This document shows, piece by piece, positions 7,280 to 9,258 of a stretch of 9,258 nt of DNA (its first letter is position 1; each line of letters begins with the position of its first letter). The stretch lies in assembly GCA_028288945.1 (NCBI GenBank), contig JAQGHH010000637.1:1-9258 (forward strand), in the 5' to 3' direction. Under the pieces are notes generated by a model. That model made no database searches and was not told the DNA's origin. It was given only the letters and a program-made list of their open reading frames with translations. This stretch comes from Phycisphaerales bacterium. Lineage in GTDB: Bacteria; Planctomycetota; Phycisphaerae; Tepidisphaerales; Tepidisphaeraceae. The position numbers and the translations under genes are program-made.

Positions 7280-7505
7280 CCCACAGGCAGGTCTTCTGGC
7301 TTAGGACGGGGGCGGGAGAGTGCTGAGTGCTGGGTGCTGAGAAAAAGCCGCCCGCAATCAGCCGCAGTTCTTCGGCCCGTCGCGCTTCACCTTCCCACCG
7401 GGTTCGGCCCGGCAGTGGTCTTCGAGGCGCGAGCAACGTCCATCACAGCGGCGCGTCCGCGGCGGATTTCAACCGCCTTCCCATCGCCGGGAGCTTTCCC
7501 TTTAT
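7280..7505 (-). promoter_or_regulatory. Cobalamin (B12) riboswitch
   Basis: Read on the minus strand, the conserved cobalamin aptamer boxes occur in order: GGGAAGGCGG (7482-7473), TTGAAATCCGCC (7472-7461), GCGGACGCGCCGCTGTGATG (7460-7441), ACCACTGCC (7419-7411, canonical GCCACTG with one change), GGGAAGG (7396-7390), and the B12 box AAGCCAGAAGACCTGCC (7302-7286). A hairpin CCGGG/CCCGG lies between the fourth and fifth boxes. Between GGGAAGG and the B12 box the RNA is longer than usual, with GACGGG/CCCGTC and GGGCGG/CCGCCC pairings capped by a heptamer array. Adenosylcobalamin or another cobalamin is expected to bind and turn expression down. The only gene directly downstream is the PEP-CTERM gene. 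The 5' boundary is approximate; a TATAAA at 7505-7500 might be a -10 element, but no matching -35 is seen. Confidence 0.93.
7321..7341. repeat. Heptamer array TGCTGAG x3 inside the riboswitch
   Basis: TGCTGAG (7321-7327), TGCTGGG (7328-7334), TGCTGAG (7335-7341). In the RNA (minus strand) it falls between the pairing strands 7353-7348 and 7315-7310, so it would form the apical loop of a peripheral riboswitch stem without touching the conserved boxes. Confidence 0.9.
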
Positions 7506-7508
7506 AGG

Positions 7509-7538
7509 AAAAAAATCCCGACGGGCTTCGCAGCCGCC
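7509..7538 (-). terminator. Candidate Rho-independent terminator before the riboswitch
   Basis: On the minus strand GGCGGCT (7538-7532) can pair with AGCCCGTC (7527-7520) with one bulged base and one wobble around a GCGA loop, followed by GGGA and a run of seven T (7515-7509). It would stop transcripts arriving from the cytochrome gene and so isolate the riboswitch unit. The stem is short, so confidence is moderate. Confidence 0.4.
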
Positions 7539-7656
7539 TGAGGGCGCGAGCAGGGTAGCGGGGTGAACGGCCGGTTGCAAGTTGTTGGTGAAGGGTTGTT
7601 GCCACAGATAAAAGGCGGATGAACACAGATGAGAGGATCAGGGCGCTGCATCGCAA

Positions 7657-7675
7657 CACTGGCGTCCCGCCCGTG
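7657..7675. repeat. Short hairpin repeat, copy 1
   Basis: CACTGGCG (7657-7664) and CGCCCGTG (7668-7675) pair with one mismatch around TCC (GGA on the minus strand). It belongs to a set of similar triloop hairpins in the gaps of this window. Confidence 0.65.
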
Positions 7676-7741
7676 CCCAAAAGCGCGAGAAGAAGTCCAA
7701 TTTTTGCTTTCGAAATTCAGCGGCGACCCTCATCCACCCTG

Positions 7742-7760
7742 CACGGCCGAGACGGCCGTG
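7742..7760. repeat. Short hairpin repeat, copy 2
   Basis: CACGGCCG (7742-7749) and CGGCCGTG (7753-7760) form a perfect 8-bp stem with the triloop AGA. It shares its CACGG foot with the hairpin at 8905-8925. Confidence 0.8.
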
Positions 7761-7835
7761 TCACGTCAGACGTGCTCGACGCGCAATCCCATCTGTGTCC
7801 ATCGGTATTCCATCTGTGGCAATACGCATTTGTCT

Positions 7836-7859
7836 TCTCTGCGATCTCCGCGCCTCCGC
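7836..7859. repeat. Degenerate octamer array
   Basis: Three related octamers in tandem: TCTCTGCG (7836-7843), ATCTCCGC (7844-7851), GCCTCCGC (7852-7859). It adjoins the inverted repeat ending at 7824 and lies just downstream of the cytochrome gene. Confidence 0.6.
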
Positions 7860-7877
7860 GGTGAATGACGGAACCCC

Positions 7878-7897
7878 GTAGCCGAAGACGCGGCTAC
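7878..7897 (-). terminator. Hairpin directly after the cytochrome stop codon
   Basis: GTAGCCG and CGGCTAC form a perfect 7-bp stem with a 6-nt loop, immediately 3' of the cytochrome stop codon (7900-7898). It has no T-tract, so it may only protect the 3' end or be a copied repeat; intrinsic termination is doubtful. Confidence 0.4.
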
Positions 7898-8485
7898 CTA
7901 CTTGGGGGTCGCCACTTCCGGGTCGAAGTTGATGATCCTCACCTCCGCCTCCGTCGGTTTCCGCGGCTTGAGATACGGCTTGCCAGATGTGGTGTGACAC
8001 GCGTAACACGCCGCCAGCGTTACTTCGTACGCCTTCTCTGCGCCTTCCTTGTCTCGGGCGGCGATGGCCTGCTTCAAATCCTTGAACTGCGTATTCTCGA
8101 TGGATTGGGCGATGCCGGTGAGGTCGATGTCCTGGCCCTGCGCGTTTTTGCGGATCGGCTTGGCCCGCACGGCCCACTTGATGTTGTTCATCGTCTCGCT
8201 GAGATAAAAGTCGGCCAGTGGCCAGTTCCCTTTCTGCACGGCGATGTAGACGTTGGTGAAGTGGTAGGCGACGTGCGTCATCACCGCCGCCTGATCGGGG
8301 ACAAGTCCTTCCATTTCTTTGATCTGCTGTTGCAGACGTTCCACTTGTCGCCGCATGTCGTCCGCGGCGGGCGCGGGCGCTGCGGCCGGGGCGGCAATCG
8401 TCGCCGCGCCTCCCCTGCCGCCGGCGAGGTAGGCAGCGGTTATCAGGATCAAAACTACAGGCAACATTAGCGACGACCGCTTCAT
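7898..8485 (-). CDS. Exported monohaem c-type cytochrome
   Basis: 195 residues. The N-terminus MKRSSLMLPVVLILITAAYL is a signal peptide or signal anchor, followed by an Ala/Pro-rich linker (about 27-42) and a helical stretch with heptad-like leucines (44-62). One haem-binding motif, CYACH (Cys160, Cys163, His164), sits near the C-terminus, as in class II (cytochrome c'-like) four-helix proteins. NWPLADFYLSETMNNI (87-102) is an amphipathic helix of the type found in small c-type cytochromes of this kind; His71 and His75 or a nearby Met might give the sixth ligand. A role in periplasmic electron transfer is expected; the partner is unknown. The start is supported by GGAG (8496-8493) 7 nt before ATG 8485. 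It is separated from the riboswitch unit by about 390 bp of repeats. Confidence 0.92.
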   Translation of the reverse strand: MKRSSLMLPVVLILITAAYLAGGRGGAATIAAPAAAPAPAADDMRRQVERLQQQIKEMEGLVPDQAAVMTHVAYHFTNVYIAVQKGNWPLADFYLSETMNNIKWAVRAKPIRKNAQGQDIDLTGIAQSIENTQFKDLKQAIAARDKEGAEKAYEVTLAACYACHTTSGKPYLKPRKPTEAEVRIINFDPEVATPK

Positions 8486-8507
8486 TTTCGTGCTCCGAAA
8501 AAATTGG

Positions 8508-8520
8508 TCCTGTGACAGGA
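8508..8520 (-). promoter_or_regulatory. Small palindrome upstream of the cytochrome gene
   Basis: TCCTGT and ACAGGA are perfect complements separated by one base, 22 nt upstream of the cytochrome start codon, followed on the minus strand by CCAATTTTTT. It could be an operator half-site pair or a weak hairpin with a T-run. No regulator can be named. Confidence 0.25.
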
Positions 8521-8523
8521 TTC

Positions 8524-8543
8524 CGGCCCGTTAGACGGGGCCG
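8524..8543 (-). repeat. GC-rich hairpin
   Basis: CGGCCCGT (8524-8531) pairs with ACGGGGCCG (8535-8543) with one bulged base and the loop TAG. It lies 4 nt after the end of the small reading frame at 8548-8730 and could be its terminator remnant, though the stem lacks an adjoining T-tract. Confidence 0.5.
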
Positions 8544-8547
8544 TATA

Positions 8548-8730
8548 TCATGCAGGGCATGAACCGGCAACGGCCTGAAAGATCGTGTGCATGGTCGTCC
8601 GGCGGCGGTGGTTGCGGTCGATGCTTTGGAAGCGGATGCGGGCTTCGCGGTCCAAAAGAAAAAACCCGGGGTGCGACTCGAAGTCCGGTGCGATTTTGGG
8701 CCCAACGGTTGTGGACTGCACGGCGTCCAT
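8548..8730 (-). pseudogene. Possible 3' remnant of a thioredoxin-fold gene, or small ORF
   Basis: A 60-codon frame beginning ATG right after an in-frame TGA. Third codon positions are mostly G or C, as in the real genes here, which favours past or present coding. The stretch HPGFFLLDREARIRF (residues 20-34) resembles the strand-turn-strand segment (F-L-x-D-R-x-G-x-I-R) near the C-terminus of peroxiredoxin/TlpA/SCO-like proteins, followed by a helix-like TTMHTIFQAV. No Cys-containing N-terminal part can be found upstream, where the DNA holds repeats and stops in all frames. I read it as a truncated remnant, with an intact small protein as the alternative. Confidence 0.25.
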
Positions 8731-8904
8731 TCAAGCGACGCACGGCAGTTGAGTCAACGTGGGAATGCGCGAGGAAGCACGGCGGCGTGGCTAATAGAAG
8801 CTGTACTGCCGGGACTCTAATGAAACGTGTGCAGCGTTGCGCGGATTTTCGATCCATGCGAAGCGTGCATGGCAGCGGGCGCAATTCGAATTGTTGCACC
8901 GCCA

Positions 8905-8925
8905 GCACGGGTTGGAAACCCGTGC
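8905..8925. repeat. Short hairpin repeat, copy 3
   Basis: GCACGGGTT (8905-8913) and AACCCGTGC (8917-8925) form a perfect 9-bp stem with the triloop GGA, followed by CAC. This has the form of an intergenic REP-like hairpin. Confidence 0.9.
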
Positions 8926-8943
8926 CACGACTGCGCGACTGGC

Positions 8944-8963
8944 ACGCGGGCTGGAAGCCGCGT
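8944..8963. repeat. Short hairpin repeat, copy 4
   Basis: ACGCGGGCT (8944-8952) and AGCCGCGT (8956-8963) pair with one bulged G around the same GGA triloop. It lies 39 bp after copy 3 in the same orientation and has the same preceding word, GGC/GC plus ACG. Confidence 0.75.
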
Positions 8964-8987
8964 TTTACCCCAGTGACTTCACGCGAA

Positions 8988-9258
8988 TCACTTCGATTCC
9001 GGGGGCTTGGCCGTCGTGTCAGCAGGGGCTCCCGGCGCGGGAGCGGCGGCGTCGGGCTTTGGGGCGGCGGGTGCATCGGGCTTTGGAGTCGCGTCGGCGG
9101 GCGCGGGTGCCGCAGGGACCGCGGGGACTGTGGCGTCGGGCGTTGCCGGGGCAGTCGCCGGCGCTGTCGAGGGGGGTATGGGAGCATCGGGGACGGCTGG
9201 GGCGGTCGCCGGTCCCGTTGGATTGGTCGAGGGCGCGGCCGGACCGGTCGTCGGAGCT
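8988..9258 (-). CDS. C-terminal Pro/Ala-rich tail of a truncated gene
   Basis: An open frame enters from the right edge and ends at TGA (8990-8988) after 89 complete codons. It is almost entirely Pro, Ala, Thr and Asp, with repeated words such as PKPDA (twice) and ATAPA, ending KPPESK. Such tails are flexible, low-complexity C-terminal extensions common on exported or envelope-bound proteins. The functional domain lies outside the window, so no product can be named. The other frames of this segment give Arg-rich products, which supports this choice of frame. Confidence 0.7.
   Translation of the reverse strand, partial: APTTGPAAPSTNPTGPATAPAVPDAPIPPSTAPATAPATPDATVPAVPAAPAPADATPKPDAPAAPKPDAAAPAPGAPADTTAKPPESK

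Larger units (their letters stand above)
7597..7824. repeat. Inverted repeat pair with CACAGAT words
   Basis: The arm at 7597-7633 (with GCCACAGATAAAAGGC and GAACACAGATGAG) and the arm at 7788-7824 (with CATCTGTGTCCATC and CATCTGTGGCAA) are reverse complements at 29 of 37 positions. About 155 bp between them contains two short hairpins and no gene. Together with the octamers at 7836-7859 this accounts for most of the gene-free stretch between the riboswitch and the cytochrome gene (7506-7897). It could be a degenerate non-autonomous element; no transposase is present. Confidence 0.8.
8731..8987. other. Spacer with hairpin repeats
   Basis: No gene is supported here. Besides the two hairpins at 8905-8925 and 8944-8963, CCATGC (8854-8859) and GCATGG (8867-8872) form a third small inverted repeat. 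Stops occur in all minus frames. The spacer separates the Pro/Ala-rich gene from the possible remnant at 8730-8548. Confidence 0.6.

Noticed and set aside
7033..7284. A longer start of the PEP-CTERM protein reaching into the riboswitch
   Set aside because: It would translate the leader and the B12 box, and would place the signal peptide over 90 residues from the start.
7280..7505. A riboswitch for a plus-strand gene
   Set aside because: The conserved boxes are in order only on the minus strand, and no supported plus-strand gene follows.
8531..9187. A 218-codon minus-strand frame
   Set aside because: Its product is Pro/Arg-rich and reads through the hairpin repeats; the overlapping Pro/Ala frame ending at 8988 and the small frame at 8548-8730 explain the DNA better.

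Overview
The window is GC-rich and every supported gene lies on the minus strand, so it reads from right to left. A pseudopilin with the H-X9-DG signature, a PEP-CTERM surface protein, a MoxR/DUF58/transglutaminase trio and gaps full of short hairpins and tandem repeats together suggest a bacterium of the Planctomycetota/Verrucomicrobiota (PVC) group. This is inferred from gene style; no rRNA or tRNA is present.

Layout in transcription order: (1) 9258-8988, the Pro/Ala-rich C-terminal tail of a gene cut by the window edge. (2) 8987-8486, a spacer with hairpin repeats and a 60-codon reading frame (8730-8548) that may be the 3' remnant of a thioredoxin-fold gene. (3) 8485-7898, a small exported monohaem c-type cytochrome with CXXCH near its C-terminus. 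(4) 7897-7506, a gene-free stretch of inverted repeats and hairpins ending in a terminator-like structure. (5) 7505-7280, a clear cobalamin (B12) riboswitch, followed by a leader of about 250 nt with several hairpins. (6) 7032-5773, a PEP-CTERM surface protein. (7) 5772-5529, a nested inverted repeat. (8) 5528-4788, a pseudopilin-like H-X9-DG protein. (9) 4602-3634 MoxR ATPase, 3481-2261 DUF58 protein and 2033-1 a membrane transglutaminase (TgpA-like, C-terminus outside the window), the standard trio.

The most interesting unit is the B12 riboswitch in front of an exported, PEP-CTERM-sorted two-domain protein rather than a classical B12 transport or synthesis gene. This suggests a surface protein made when B12 is scarce, perhaps helping to capture corrinoids; whether the downstream pseudopilin is part of the unit is open. 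No transporter, exosortase or B12 enzyme is visible here.

A second theme is non-coding. Many gaps contain short tandem repeats of period 7 or 8, each with a different unit, several arranged as inverted pairs. One three-copy heptamer array sits inside the apical loop of a riboswitch stem, one octamer array contains the DUF58 stop codon, and one long hairpin begins next to the pseudopilin stop codon.
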